NCBI GenBank assembly: GCA_031841125.1
Contig: CM063106.1
Location: forward strand, 2,790,001 to 2,854,000
Length of the DNA stretch: 64,000 nt
Origin: Acanthococcus lagerstroemiae
Lineage: Eukaryota > Arthropoda > Insecta > Hemiptera > Eriococcidae
Direction: 5' to 3'
The notes under the pieces were generated by a model. It worked only from the letters and a program-made list of their open reading frames with translations, did no database searches and was not told the origin of the DNA. The position numbers and the translations under genes were made by a program. Of this stretch, positions 24,101 through 35,924 are shown in pieces (within the stretch, counting starts at the first letter, position 1; the number at the start of each line of letters is the position of its first letter).

Positions 24101-25385
24101 AACTTAACTGTATATCCGTTCATGAAACGAATGTACTTACGTCTTCATTTTTACTGGTATGTTACACTTTTATTTAACGCGAATAAAAAAATGTACTATT
24201 CGTTTCATCGACTACAAGTATGGCTTCAGATACACACGCAAAGTGACAGGTACTTAAATCATACCAAAACCTTTCTCACGTTAGTGGCGTTGAACACATC
24301 AAAATATTTCATAAGAGTAATATATTTCTCAAGAATGCTGTTTTACCCTTCCCCAAGGTCACAGCTTTCAATTCACGATTAAACTGAATTTAAAAATGAA
24401 TCCAGCGACTGCGAAAACATTAATTGATAATATGTATATTGTATTTCTTTAAAAATGTGTTCTTTCCTCCCCTGGAGCCACAGTTTTCAATTTTGGGTCA
24501 AATTAATACCGAAAATTCCTTACTATTTATAAAAGTCAGCTGCAATGAAAAAATGTTGAAAATTCTATCTCACCCCCCCCGGAGTAAATTACGCCTACAT
24601 CGAGGATGTTGAGTCATTTAAACCTGGGGGTGGGGTTATGCCAGTACTAATGGAAGAGGCCTTGTCTAAATGTTGATCTATTACAGAAAACGTTAACTAT
24701 AGATGAGATTAAAAGTTGAAGAAAATTCATTTTATTGAACAAAGTTACAAAAGGCCGAAGGCTCATGTAGTTCTAATTATATGATTCACCTGGCTTCTCC
24801 AAATTTTGATTCGAAACTAACGACAAACAATCAAATATTTGTCGTCAGTCTAAGAAATAACGAAAAGGAAGAAAAGTATGGAGGATGTCGAACGGAATGG
24901 AATTCTATTTAGAATTGAAAAGGCCCCGGATTGAGCGAATGTTCGAGGAGATCGAACGGAATTCAGCTTAGAATTCAAAAAATTAATTCGATCGATACAC
25001 GCACCTATTCGTATCGATAATTTTAACTCTACAATCGGGCTAAAGAGAATTTGCACCGAAATTCTAAGAGGGAAGTCGAAAATTTAAAGTTCAGTTCGGA
25101 ATTAGCGTGAAGTCGTAATCTGAAACTGCTAATTCGCCTTTAGAAACACATAATTTTTTTAACTGAACATGGCATGTTTAAAAAACTTTTAGGACTTCAA
25201 ATCTAAACATCAAATTTTCTATATTGTTAGAATTTCATCTACTCGTTTTTCTGAATCATGTCAATAGTAATCAGCTGATCGATTTTAGTTGGGATGTTCT
25301 CAGGCAGTCAAGTGTTTTGGAGAAATATCTATTTGTGTTAAGACCACATGTTCAAATTGGAAACCGTTGAAGTACGCGGGTGATT
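21167..25385. other. Long stretch without recognisable genes
   Basis: AT-rich DNA. Frames of 60-107 codons occur on both strands without recognised motifs; the longest (24059-24382, +) starts with a non-ATG codon and reads like random AT-rich translation. Confidence 0.45.
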
Positions 25386-25852
25386 ACACTACTGAACAAA
25401 ATGAAATTTTTTGTTTGCACAACGCATTTAAGGAGGTGATTCTTGAGTACTTTTCAACGCTGAATACATAGAGTGCCGTCGGCCGTTTTTCTCTATCACG
25501 TCTAGTTTTTCTGATCAAAAACTATAAAAAATTCAACTAAATGTGTTCAAAAAGAGGTTTAGGAACTGAATGTGGTCATACTGATTCGTGTTGTTGTATG
25601 TTGCGGTCGTGTGTAGTGGTGTGTATTCCGTCTGTTTGTTTTCTGTTATTGTGGTCTGATAACACTGATAATATCAGTCAGTGGTACCGCTTATTCCAAT
25701 GCAAAAACAAAATGGAAACGAATTTCAGTCGTTCAGAACTCCGAATTGTGACGTGATAGAGAAAAATGGGCCGCAGTATCGTGTTCAGCGTTAGAAAGTA
25801 CCTCAGAATCACCTGTCGAAATGCATTGTACAAAATAGTAGTTCAGTAGTGT
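25386..25852. mobile_element. Inverted-repeat element (MITE-like), arms about 105-117 bp
   Basis: The left arm (25386-25502) and right arm (25750-25852) are diverged inverted copies: both contain ACACTACTGAAC, GGTGATTCT, ACGCTGAA and TTTTTCTCTATCACGTC in the same order when one is reversed. About 247 bp lie between them. A third, single copy of the same arm is present at 45983-46101, so the arm is a dispersed repeat family. The intervening sequence has no transposase motif. It could be a non-autonomous DNA transposon or two independent insertions in opposite orientation; no clear target duplication was seen. Confidence 0.6.
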
Positions 25853-26865
25853 TATTAGTCAATTATCCTTAAAAATTCAGGCGGTAATTTCAGTCGATAA
25901 TGAAACATTTGGGAGGGTCGCCTCCCCGATTTCAAAAATTTTCATAGTAAAAGTCGACTTAGTGAATATATGCGCAACAACATAAAATAATTTTAAGCAT
26001 TTGGCATACAATATTATAAGCTAACCACTGGGCCAATGCGTTATAAGAATCTAATGAGTATAACCAGTACCTATACGATTAAGCATTAACCAATGCAAAT
26101 AAATAATAGAAACAGCAAAGTAAATTCGGTACTAGTAGTTCTTAATAGAAGATTTTCCAATAACCTCGAAGGGCAGTGGGATATATAGTTTTGAGCGTTC
26201 TAAGAATTTAATTTTATTCTTTCTTCTATAATATACTTCTGGCTACGGAACTTACATTTATGAAACCAACTGCGCATTCATGTTGGATGTCGGGCAACGA
26301 AACCACCGTATAAGTTTACCATGAAAGTTACAGCTCACTAGATCAATTACAGCGGACCAAAGAGTAGCAGCAGCATCAGCATTAAGCTTTCTAACGCAGA
26401 AGCTTTACGTACCCTTTCCGGGTGACGGTTTCCGCGGGACGCTGAAAAACGTAATAAGTCTACCGCCGCCCAACTCGCCTGAAGAAGTCTTACTTCAAGA
26501 AACTAATTTAATTCGTTTATACATTTCCAGCCATCTTTGAAAACAAACGCCAACGTGATTTCGCTGAAAATATACCTATCTCAGTTATGAACATTGAAAT
26601 GAAAGCATTTAGGCAACAAAACATGAGCACACTTGTTCTAACATTTCGCAGTCAACCCGTGTCGGTTCAGTTTTAAACGCATTCTATATTCTTTGTGCAA
26701 AGTGGTTCGTAAATGGCTTCCTCCTCGAATCTTTACGGGATCAAAATGGATCTTCAGTGGACAAAGTCTAATTTCTTTGCGGGTAAAAAAAAAATGTTTC
26801 TCCTCCAGAAGGCGCACCACCAACTTTAGCATCAGAGAAGTACCGAACAAAATATCGTAATAGGA
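25853..26865. other. Stretch without recognisable genes
   Basis: AT-rich DNA between the inverted-repeat element and the tandem array. Nothing recognised. Confidence 0.45.
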
Positions 26866-28010
26866 GTTTCTTGGGTCACTGATGTCGAATATTGCATCAA
26901 ATTTTTGATCCGATCCTGATTTGGGCCCAAAAATACAAATTTTTTACCTAAAATGAGCCGAATTAAATTGGTTTGAAAAATTTAACAGTATCGAAATAGG
27001 GTTTTTTGAGTCACTGATCCGATTATCGCAACAGGTTTTTGATTCAGCTCCAATTTTGACACTAAACTCCAGATTTTAAACCCAAATGAGCAAAATTAAA
27101 TTTACTCGAAAATTTAAACAAGGTATCGAAGTTGGGTTTTTCTGGTTATCTGATTTGATTATCGCGTTAGATTTTTAATTTGGCCCCAAGAATTTTAGTT
27201 TTGAACTATAAATGAGCAAAATTGAATTCCCTTGAAAATTTGAACGAAGGACTTATCAAAAGAAAAAAAAATTTTGGGTCGCTGATTCCGATTATCAAAT
27301 TAAATTTTCAATTTGGCCCAAATCCAAATTTCGAACCAGAGATGAATCAAAATTAAGTTGTCTTGAAAACTGACGAAATTATCAGTTTTTTGGGGGGATT
27401 GCTGATCTTACATATGGCATCAGGCTTTTGATCTGGCTCCGATTTGAATCACAAATTCAACATTTTCCCTATCAAAACGAGGAAATTGACCTACGTTAAA
27501 ATATCAAACACACGTATCGAAATTTGATTTTTTGGATCGCCGATTTCAAACATCGCATTGGACTTCCAAAAATCGTGCCAAATATGGAGATGGTGGTCTT
27601 TCACGTACTTATTTCAATAAATTTATTGGACTTTTCATTGAGACTCGACGTGAACTTTAGGGTCAAAATTGATCATTCTTTTTAAATGGCTAAAATGAGC
27701 TTTTAAGAAGGTAAGCAAGGCATTGAAACGAAGATTTTTTGGAATTTCTTTTTATTTTGGAATAATGTAATCAAATGTTTCTTTAGAAACAAATTTCTGA
27801 GAAAAAAATTCTATATTGTACCCGGAAATGAAGTGAAATAGACTCCGTCTTGAAAACTTTAACGAGCATCTAAATAAGGTTTTCTTCTTAGGGGTCCGGT
27901 GATTCCGAATATTACGTTTAATTTTCTATTCAGCTACAATTTGGACTCCAAAATCAGCCAATTAATGTGCAAAATTTAGTTGATTCGGAAAGGTATGGAA
28001 GTATTGGTTT
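26866..28010 (+). repeat. Degenerate tandem array, ~136-bp unit, forward block
   Basis: Successive units begin near 26873, 27009, 27145, 27276, 27397, 27534 and 27892, with weaker ones between 27620 and 27890. Each follows the order GGTCACTGAT, a TCGAATATTGCATCAGA-like stretch, TTTTTGATCnGGCnCCGATTT, then AATGAGCAAAATTAAATT and AAAATTTAAACAAGGTATCG. Most spacings are 120-150 bp, typically 136. Units are strongly diverged, with many substitutions and small indels, so the array is old. No protein is encoded. Confidence 0.8.
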
Positions 28011-28329
28011 ACAAGTTAGAATCGAGTGGAATAATCGAGTTTCCTGCCCTCCTCTGCCAATATTTGAGGGTCAAAGGGAAACGTCTGATGTCTATTGACC
28101 ATAAATGAATAACCGAGTTTCATAATAAAAATAACAATAATTTCAATAATTTGTTCATTTTAAACCAAGTCTTCCCGTGTTGGACCCTAAGAAAGTTGTT
28201 GGTGAATAACGTTACTTTGAGAGAGATCTTATAAAAATTATAAGGTGCTGGTACCAACGTCTCTGTGGGTTTGCTATCCACGCTACTAACGCAGAACCAT
28301 TAACTGTCAGTCTGAATGACTATCGGCAG

Positions 28330-29060
28330 AACAATAAATTTGCAACCCAAAAGAGCTCTATTTCCATACATGACTCGCTTTGAGTTTTGAAAGCCAAACC
28401 GGGGCTATAGATCAGAAGTCTGATACGATATTGGAAAGTCAACGATATCTGAAAAAGCAGATTTCGAAACGTGTTAAGATTTCCAATCCAAGTCAATTTT
28501 CTCGCTTTGATTGGGAAAATGTTAAATTTGTGGTACAAATCAGAACCAGATCAAAATTTTGATGCGATATTCAAAATCAGCTACTCCCCTCTCTTTCCCC
28601 CACCGAAGAAAGAGGATCTAACTTGATAATCTAAATTCCTATTTTAATTATTTATTCAAAATTTTTGAGACAAATAAATTTTGACCATTTTGGGTCTAAA
28701 ATTTGAATCTTTAGGCCCAAATTTGTGCTGAACCAAAAGCCTGATGCAATAATTGGAATCAGCGACCCAGGAAAACCATACGACTTTGTTTAAATTTTAA
28801 AGACAATTTAATTTTTCCCATTTAGGTCTTAAATTCAGATTCTTGGGCCAAAATCGTGGCCGAATGAAAATCTGTTGCCATAATCGGAATCAACGAAACC
28901 CCTATTTTTATATTTTGTTCAAATTTTAAGTTGATTTAATTTGTTCAATTTCGGGTACAAAATTTGAATTTACGGGCCCAAATCGGGGCCAGATAAAAAA
29001 TCTGATGCAATATTTGAAATCAACGACCCATGGAACCCGTATTACGATATTTTGTGCACC
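28330..29060 (-). repeat. Degenerate tandem array, ~136-bp unit, reverse block
   Basis: The same repeat as in the preceding block but on the opposite strand. Reverse signatures such as TCTGATGCAATATTTGAAAT and ATCAGCGACCCAGG recur near 28415, 28545, 28745, 28880 and 29005. Forward and reverse blocks are separated by about 320 bp, so the locus forms a large imperfect inverted structure. Confidence 0.78.
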
Positions 29061-31423
29061 GATGTAAAATCGCGAGATGTTGTCCGATAAATACATACGT
29101 CTACGGGCACTACTCGCATGTTTGCGTTTCTTTGGAATTGTAAGTAAACCGCGCTCAGGAACCGGAAGCAGATAACGCGAATATCTGCCTCGAAAGTTTT
29201 CCAGCTTCGTAGATTATGCACTCGTATCAGTCTTCATTCCATTTCCTGAGAAGCTCTGGCGACGATGTTTGCGTTTAATTTTCCGTACTGGTACGATAGC
29301 ACACCATAGCTAGGATCAGGCTGCAGAATGTACGACTAGGTCCTCGTGTAGCTACACTTGCAGTTACCCACATACAGTATAATACAATGTATACATATAA
29401 CGTGTACATCCGCAGCTCATACGAATTAATCAGAATTCGCGTTAACTACACGTACTCGCAGATACATATATCCACCTACTTTCAAAAATTAAAAACGACA
29501 AACTCGCGCCGTTTACAACGAACCTGAGCCCGCATGTTTTAATATTTAAAACTCCAGCACGTCGAATGCGAAAAATGCCGAAAGCGTCTTCAATTATTTA
29601 GAAAGCGTACCCACGCTGATTAATGAAGGTTACTGTGTCGGATTGCCAAAAGAAGAAGATAAGGAAATACGAAAGAAAAGCATTCTGAAAAACTAGCAAA
29701 AATTTTCCCCTTTAGAATGAATTAGCATCGGATAATAAAGCAATATTTATTGGCTAATTTACGATTACGATTCTTTATTTATTAACACACGCGGCTGCGC
29801 TTAGATGTAATAGGTACAGTGTGCCTATCTCTAAAATAAGATGCCGAACACAGGCAAATTTAATATTGTACCTCCATAATTTATTGAAACGTGGGCATCG
29901 AACACGCTTTTTTTACGTTACTCCTCGCTTCTTTTCCTCTTTCCCAGTGGTTAATTGATAATTTCAGCAAGAACCGATTGTAAAACCGGTACTAATTAAA
30001 TTTGAGCGTAATTCTCGTGTTTTTCTTTTATCACTTTGCACGAATACTACGTGTGTGGGTGTGCACGCGGACAGTAACTGACGTTGTACATTTACGAGTG
30101 CAAGACGAACGATAGAATTTTCAAATTCCTGCCTAATAAACTTCAATACCTTCGTGTAAAAAGGTATGCACATTGTATGAAATAGCCCGCTAAACAGCTA
30201 GACCGATCCTCATTCGTTATTTTCATTACACAGACCATCCGCGCCTCTTTGCTGGTACCTATTACCAAGGATTCTTCAATGTCAAAACCTTTCGAATGTG
30301 GCGTATGCGAGTACAACCAAGCAAATAATATCGGGTTGTAATGATGATTCGATTCTATTTCAGCCAAAATGTGTATCAAAAATCATCGTGCCGAACGAGT
30401 AAAGAATTCCCAAAAGTATACGCTGCTCAAGATCAGCAGCTTTTGTTGTGTTAACTCTCCACTCTCCACCAAACGAAATAATGCCTACGTAGGTACGAGT
30501 ACGTAGTCTAAATTATTAAGAAGTTACCTTTTTTTTTCTTCTTTTTTTTTAACATTTCAACATTTCTCAAACCGATGCTTTCGTTCCCGGAATTTATTCA
30601 GTCTGAATCTCAAAAAGTTCGAATTGGATAGCATAATATTATTCTGTGTCATAAGAATTGAAATTTGCGCTTTCTTGGCAAAATTTAACACTTTACTCCC
30701 GATAAAGATTTAAGAAATAAAAAAATCAGAAATCCACTGTTCGGTGAAATTTGACTAAACATTTTCCAAGAACATTACATACAGTGAAAAATTAGAGGAG
30801 TGCTTTTTACATTCAGATCTATGGCCCATCTGCAAAGGGTTTTTTTTTTCAATAATTTTTTTTAATTCTAAAAAGAATTTCAGCTCGATCAGATATCCGT
30901 ATGTATTCGCTCGCATCTCATATGAATCAAAGCTTAGTTTTTCTAATCAAAAGCGACCGTTCCAATAAAAAGTACCTAAAAAATTTACCTATTCTGATAT
31001 AAAACTCGTCTAAGTTGCTGTCTGTGATCAGTTTACCTGAGATGCAAATTTTATTCGTGCGAATAAATAATAAATGCATCATTGTCGACACTGCAACAAT
31101 TAAAATGTTGAACTCTTTTCTTTTTGTTTGCTAAGAAAGACTTCAGCATTTCAGTATATGTCTTGCCAAACAACGAAGAAGTGATTTACAAAATTAAATG
31201 GAGCAGTGGATAAAGATTCCAAGAAAGTCTTGAAAATTCAGAAAATCATATTATGTATTTTGAAGATGAGCAAGTTGAGAAAACACCTGAAAAAAGTGGT
31301 CAGCAAAAAAAGGTAAGCTAAGAAATTTGAAAAAATATCGCGAACTTCTCCACGTTCGTAAAATTTAGTAGGATTGTTACCTCATTAACGAAATGTGCCA
31401 AATCTACCTTTACGGTTATTATG
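29061..31423. other. Stretch without recognisable genes
   Basis: Around 29080-29500 the sequence is less AT-rich and rich in CG and TACGAG-type words, but no exon, promoter or repeat could be supported. The rest is AT-rich with T runs. Confidence 0.4.
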
Positions 31424-31446
31424 CCCCCCCCCCCCACACACACATA
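31424..31446 (+). repeat. Poly-C run followed by (CA)n
   Basis: Twelve C followed by a short CA repeat, then CA/TA-rich sequence to about 31470. A simple-sequence repeat; minus-strand frames over it, with a run of glycines, are artefacts. Confidence 0.8.
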
Positions 31447-31469
31447 TCCACATATACACAGATACACAA

Positions 31470-32500
31470 GTAAGTGAATAGGTGAAGACTGGACTGTAGC
31501 CGTCGTAAAAAAATCTTGGACTAGGTGAAATCCGAATACTGAATGATACCTGATAAGAGAGAAAAAAAAAAAAAGCAAAAAAGGATTCCAACCACTGCAC
31601 AGAAGGACATTCTGTTACATGGATATGTCGCCCAGGTGATCACGTTAACACGCATAGGTACCTAAATTCCAATATCTTCTCCAGCCATCGATTTTTGGGG
31701 TTGCTCAGCATTCTCTATGTCGGCTGCTGTCAAAACGTGATGAAACAAATGACCGCATAAAGAGGAATACGCAATTACATCATGATGGTAAAGTTGTTCT
31801 GTAAAATGTTTTTTGCGGAGCATTTTCTACGAAATTTTTCTCTTTCGCGTGTGGAGCCATTAGACATATTATCCACGTCAAAAATTGAAGAAATATAATT
31901 ATAAATATTTGAAAACCAGCCGTCCGAAAAACCCGAGCCCTTAGGGTCCTCCAAAAATATCAGAGTCTGGGGAACCCGCTTTTTCCTCTTTTATAAGGCC
32001 TGGGCTAGACTGCATAAATGTATATATCAACAAAACTTCGTTAATGTAGGACACCGTATTTTAAAAAAAAATAATTAGGGGAAAATTTCAAATAAAATTA
32101 ATCTAAGAAGGATACAATTCAACTATAAAATTTGGATGTAACCCCTAATACACTGAGAAAAATTTTAATAACAGTTAATATGAAATTGGGTAAACTTGGA
32201 TGCGTGTATTGATTTTTATACGTCACACAATAATATCATTACAATTAAAATAATATTACTCGCACCACATTTTCTTATTGCAATGATTATCATAGTGGCG
32301 CAGAGATAGACATTCGTAATGGAAGGAGATGAAAAAACAAACAGGAAAACAAGCGATTCGCGACCGAAATAAATGAAAATTGTTGAAATGCCGAAGAACA
32401 TGAACACAAAAAAGTCCTTTATCCAACATATAAATTGAAAAAGACTGTTTTTCCACACAACATCGAATGAGTAAACTGGCTTTATTGTTTGACTGAAACG
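31470..32500. other. Stretch without recognisable genes
   Basis: AT-rich DNA. CACTGAGAAAAATTTTAATAA at 32151-32171 resembles a phrase seen at ends of insect repeats, but no partner end was found. Confidence 0.35.
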
Positions 32501-32540
32501 AAGAGTGAGGTAAAAACGGAGAGTGAGGTAATAGTATATT

Positions 32541-32658
32541 GCACGCCAAGGCTCGAAAGTGAGTGTTTGCAGGTCAAGCGCGTGAATTTGCGGAGCGAGC
32601 CGTGGGCGAGTGCCGCAAGCGAGCGAATCCTGCACACTCACTTCGATCCTGGCTGTGC
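32541..32658. mobile_element. 118-bp inverted-repeat hairpin element
   Basis: The left arm (32541-32573) starts GCACGCCAAGGCTCGAAAGT and the right arm (32629-32658) is its imperfect inverse, ending CGATCCTGGCTGTGC. Together they could fold into a roughly 30-bp stem around a CG-rich loop containing GCGGAGCGAGC and GCAAGCGAGCG. The element is much more GC-rich than its flanks. It resembles a small MITE or a foldback unit. An 11-nt word, GAGTGAGGTAA, is tandemly repeated just to the left (32505-32531). The family is unknown. Confidence 0.55.
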
Positions 32659-32659
32659 A

Positions 32660-33390
32660 AGATATTTTTTGATCCAGATGTACGGAAAAAAGAAAATTTT
32701 ATTTGTTTTTGGAGAATGGATCAGGTAATAGCAAATTAGAGATGTAAACTATCGGACATTTTCGTTATCGATAACTATCGATAATTGCGTGAAAAATATC
32801 GATAGTGCCGGTAAAACAGAAGTCGAAACTCGAAACTGTGTACATCACGGTCTGAACTCTGAAGTCAACTTGCTTGCTGATATAATACTTCACATCGTTT
32901 TTCCGTTGCCAACAGGGTAACAAAATATTACCGACTGTGTGGGATTTTTTAGCATTCATTTTAATCCTAATAGTTAATTACTCACATCCCATGAAAATCA
33001 GTAATGTCATTTACAAAACAAGCAAAGGATGATTCAAGATATTTGTAACCTAATGGACATAAGGTATTGTCAATATTTTGTGCCACACAGTGGTGGCGAC
33101 TTTTATTCAGTATAATATACAGTTAGCATTTACTACTCCGAGGAAGACAAGACAACCAAAAATAAAGGAATCCAGATAAAATAATCGAATGTTCAGAATC
33201 GAGAATTGTAGAAAACTGTTTTTCTTTCAACTTATAATCTCATTTTATGAATAGGAACAGAATAGAAAACTATAATTACTTATTGGCACATGCGGAATGC
33301 AATGGGGATAATTGGCCCTTCCAGAAAGAAATTTTCAAATCGAAAACGCTTTACGAATTGCGAATGTTTTCCGAATTTCAGACGAGTCTG
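32660..33390. other. Stretch without recognisable genes
   Basis: AT-rich, with ATCGATAA/TATCGATA words clustered at 32767-32812. Nothing could be assigned. Confidence 0.4.
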
Positions 33391-33394
33391 CTAG

Positions 33395-34025
33395 TACCTC
33401 ACAAGGTTTCAAGGATCCTAAACAAATGAGAAAGAGTCTTAAAAGTAGTAAACAAGTCTCGACGAGTCGTAGCAAGTTTTAAACAAGCCATTACGGTGTC
33501 TTTAAATGAACATTGAAACGTTTTGCAAAGTCTTGAGGGACTTTAAAAACTTGTGATCAAGTCCCAATGAATCTCTGAAAAGTCTTTAGGAATATTAAAG
33601 AGGTATGAAGGCAGTTTTCAAAGAGTCTGTGCGTGTTTTAAACAGACATCCAAGAATCTTTATTAGTTTTTATCCAGTCTGAAGAGTGTTAATGAAGGGC
33701 GAAAGAGTAGTAAATGGTCTTAAACGAATTTCAATTAGTTTGTGAGTCTTAAACAAAGTTTCAAAAATTCTGGGGAGCTCTAATGAGCTTCTTAAATTAG
33801 TAGTTTCCAAAATTTGTAGAATCTTTTAATTGCGAAAGTTCTAAAAAGTCTCAATCATACCTCGAAAAGCCATAACTAGACCTGCAAAAATTAAAAAGGG
33901 TCACAAAAGAGTTTTGAATGTTTCTAACGTGTCTTGCATAACCTAAGCGTCAAAGAGTTCAGAGTAAATCCGGAGAATCTGAACGATTTTCACCAGAGTA
34001 CTGAGGACCGGAGAGTCCTAGTTCG
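33395..34025 (+). repeat. Degenerate minisatellite (GAGTCTTAAACAAG-like, ~27-30 nt)
   Basis: Variants of one short phrase recur across some 630 bp: GAGTCTTAAAAGTAGTAAAC, AAGTCTCGACGAGTCGTAGC, AAGTCTTGAGGGACTTTAAA, GAGTCTTAAACAAAGTTTC and others. Spacing is roughly 25-35 nt but irregular. Divergence between units is high. No coding potential is apparent. Confidence 0.65.
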
Positions 34026-35510
34026 TCTTAAGAAAGGTACTTCTCCTTCCACGAAGAAGAAAATTGTATCTATTTTAGAAACATGAAAAATTTGCCGAGT
34101 CTTATAAAAATTGTTATCCTTCTTTCCCGAAGAAACAAATTGGATGGTTTAGCGATAAACATTAAAAATTCGTCCAGTTGAGAAATCAGTGAATTGAAAA
34201 AAATTGAGTCACACTGACTTGGGAAGGATTTTTATTTTTAATATCAATAAGAAAATAGTCAGGTGCACAAATCATTCAAAACTACAAACATTTCTCTCAT
34301 TCTTGCTTAATGATTATAGTGAGAGGGAAAAATATGTAAAACTATACAAGTTCTTAAGAAGATGGGTAAGGCAAAAAGTATAATTCTTACACACTGAACT
34401 GCCTCTCCCAGAATGTCCCGGATTCAGTGCTGCTTGCTGCAACTCGAAAAAGTCCAAGTCGCCGCTTCTGATTGGAAAAGTTCAGTTTCATAAAGAACAA
34501 GCAGCAGTGCTGCATTGACTAGGGTCAGCAAATGCTGCAATTCTTGTCGTCTGAATCCTGCAAAACATTAAAGCACTCTATATTCACCTGTAAGGGTAAA
34601 TTTCTGGCTAAATGAATACACCCCGTATAAAGTCGGGTTCTACGCGCTTGTCGCTTCATTTCCTTCCGCTTTCAACCGCTTGTATGCATGACTGGTTCAC
34701 CTGCAGAACCTGCTGAAGGGCTAGAAACGCATCCCTTATGCCAAGATCCTTGCGTTCGCGAGGTCGTGCCTTGTGGCATTTGGTTAATGACTGTGGCAAA
34801 AGTCTGTTAGTAGAGGTCGACTCGTGCTAATCCGTATTTCGGTAGTGTTGCCGAATTAGTTGTGGTGATGTTGGTGGGAAATGCCAATTTGGGGTGAGTT
34901 TTGCTCACTGAGTACACAGTCATTTTGCTATGGTTTCTTAAACTGCTTTTATATTTACGCTTACTCGCTATACTTTCTCGCCGCGCCAGCGGGGGCGTAC
35001 CTGACGCCCTAGGCTCTCCACTATGCAGGATAGACGTTATCCTACCCAGGCGACAATGTGGATCCGGCTGTGAGCATTCGGTCGAGTCTCCGGACAGCAT
35101 ACTGAACTTACAGCACAGCTTCAGAGCTGGCACTACCAGGGTGCCTATAGGCATTCGTGCGGGCTAAGTATACATCCCCTAGTATGTTGCTAGTCGAATA
35201 CTGGGCCAGAGAATAGGATCGCTTCAATGCTTTGCTATGTTATTAGTCTTAGGCTACAGTGCAGTAGTGTTTTGTGCCCGTACTCAAACGTGATTTTCAA
35301 CTCTGTTATAGGTATCTAGCCAGAGTAGTGCCCGTCCAGCTGTCCGCCCGTTCTCTGTAAATAATGTAGATATGGTAAATTTTAGCGCATAAGCCACTCG
35401 TTGTGTAAAACATTATAAAAATTCAAACTATCCTGACTTCATATTTTTATACAGGGAAATTCTACGAACCCCTGGCTGCATTGCGTGTTTTTCAAATTTC
35501 TACTCGTAAT
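34026..35510. other. Unassigned stretch with a GC-richer block (34640-35400)
   Basis: 34026-34640 is AT-rich and unremarkable. From 34640 to about 35400 base composition is balanced, and overlapping frames of 88 (+) and 115 (-) codons occur at 34807-35167 without recognised motifs. The composition contrast suggests an inserted element, such as a solo LTR or retroelement UTR, or a transcribed exon. I found no terminal repeats or target duplication to decide. Confidence 0.35.
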
Positions 35511-35511
35511 A

Positions 35512-35546
<35 letters not shown>

Positions 35547-35547
35547 T
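35512..35547 (+). repeat. (CT)n / (CTTT)n microsatellite
   Basis: A CT dinucleotide run passing into CTTT units. Simple repeat. Confidence 0.9.
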
Positions 35548-35682
35548 GATGTATATATTTTTATTTTTTTTTTACACATCAATAATAAACATCTTACAAA
35601 ACTACGACAGAATCATCATCCATATGACTACTCGATAACGTCTGAGTACTGAACAACTTGAAGAATAAAAAAATAAAGTAAT

Positions 35683-35695
35683 TGCAGTAAGGTCT
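35683..35695 (+). repeat. Target-site duplication, left copy, of the SINE at 35696-35911
   Basis: TGCAGTAAGGTCT, identical to 35912-35924. Confidence 0.9.
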
Positions 35696-35911
35696 TTGTT
35701 TTCTGATTTGCTCTCAACCCGAGCCCTGGAATCAGCCCTCTCGAACATTACCTCAGAAACGTCGGGGAGGCTGCTAGGGCTGCATTAGCCCTCTTCACTT
35801 CTAGCCGAAAAACCGGCCTAGGTCGAAATCTGGCGAGTTGCTACGTGGGATCGAAACCGGGAGCTCCGGATTCCGAGACCAACGCGCTATCCACTCGGCC
35901 AACCAGACCTC
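35696..35911 (-). mobile_element. Complete tRNA-derived SINE, ~216 bp
   Basis: On the minus strand the 5' end reads AGGTCTGGTTGGCCGAGTGG and then ATAGCGCGTTGGTCTCGGAA. TGGCCGAGTGG is a perfect A-box of an RNA polymerase III type 2 promoter; further on, CCCGGTTTCGATCCCAC supplies the B-box. The head thus looks like a Leu/Ser-type tRNA. The body (AACTCGCCAGATTTCGACCT onward) ends in an A-rich AATCAGAAAACAAA tail. It is flanked by a perfect 13-bp direct repeat (35683-35695 and 35912-35924), the mark of target-primed retroposition. With both ends and duplications intact this is probably a fairly young insertion. It encodes nothing and depends on a LINE in trans; which one is not evident. Confidence 0.9.
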
Positions 35912-35924
35912 TGCAGTAAGGTCT
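35912..35924 (+). repeat. Target-site duplication, right copy, of the SINE at 35696-35911
   Basis: TGCAGTAAGGTCT, identical to 35683-35695. Confidence 0.9.

Noticed and set aside
26866..29060. CRISPR-like array
   Set aside because: Units are ~136 bp, diverged and lie in both orientations in a eukaryotic genome; nothing like uniform short repeats with unique spacers.
32216..32641. 141-codon minus-strand open frame
   Set aside because: Its N-terminal part is a translation of the GC-rich hairpin element at 32541-32658 and the rest is low-complexity; no motif.
35835..35911. Functional tRNA gene
   Set aside because: The tRNA-like head lacks a matching acceptor stem and continues into a SINE body with tail and target duplications.
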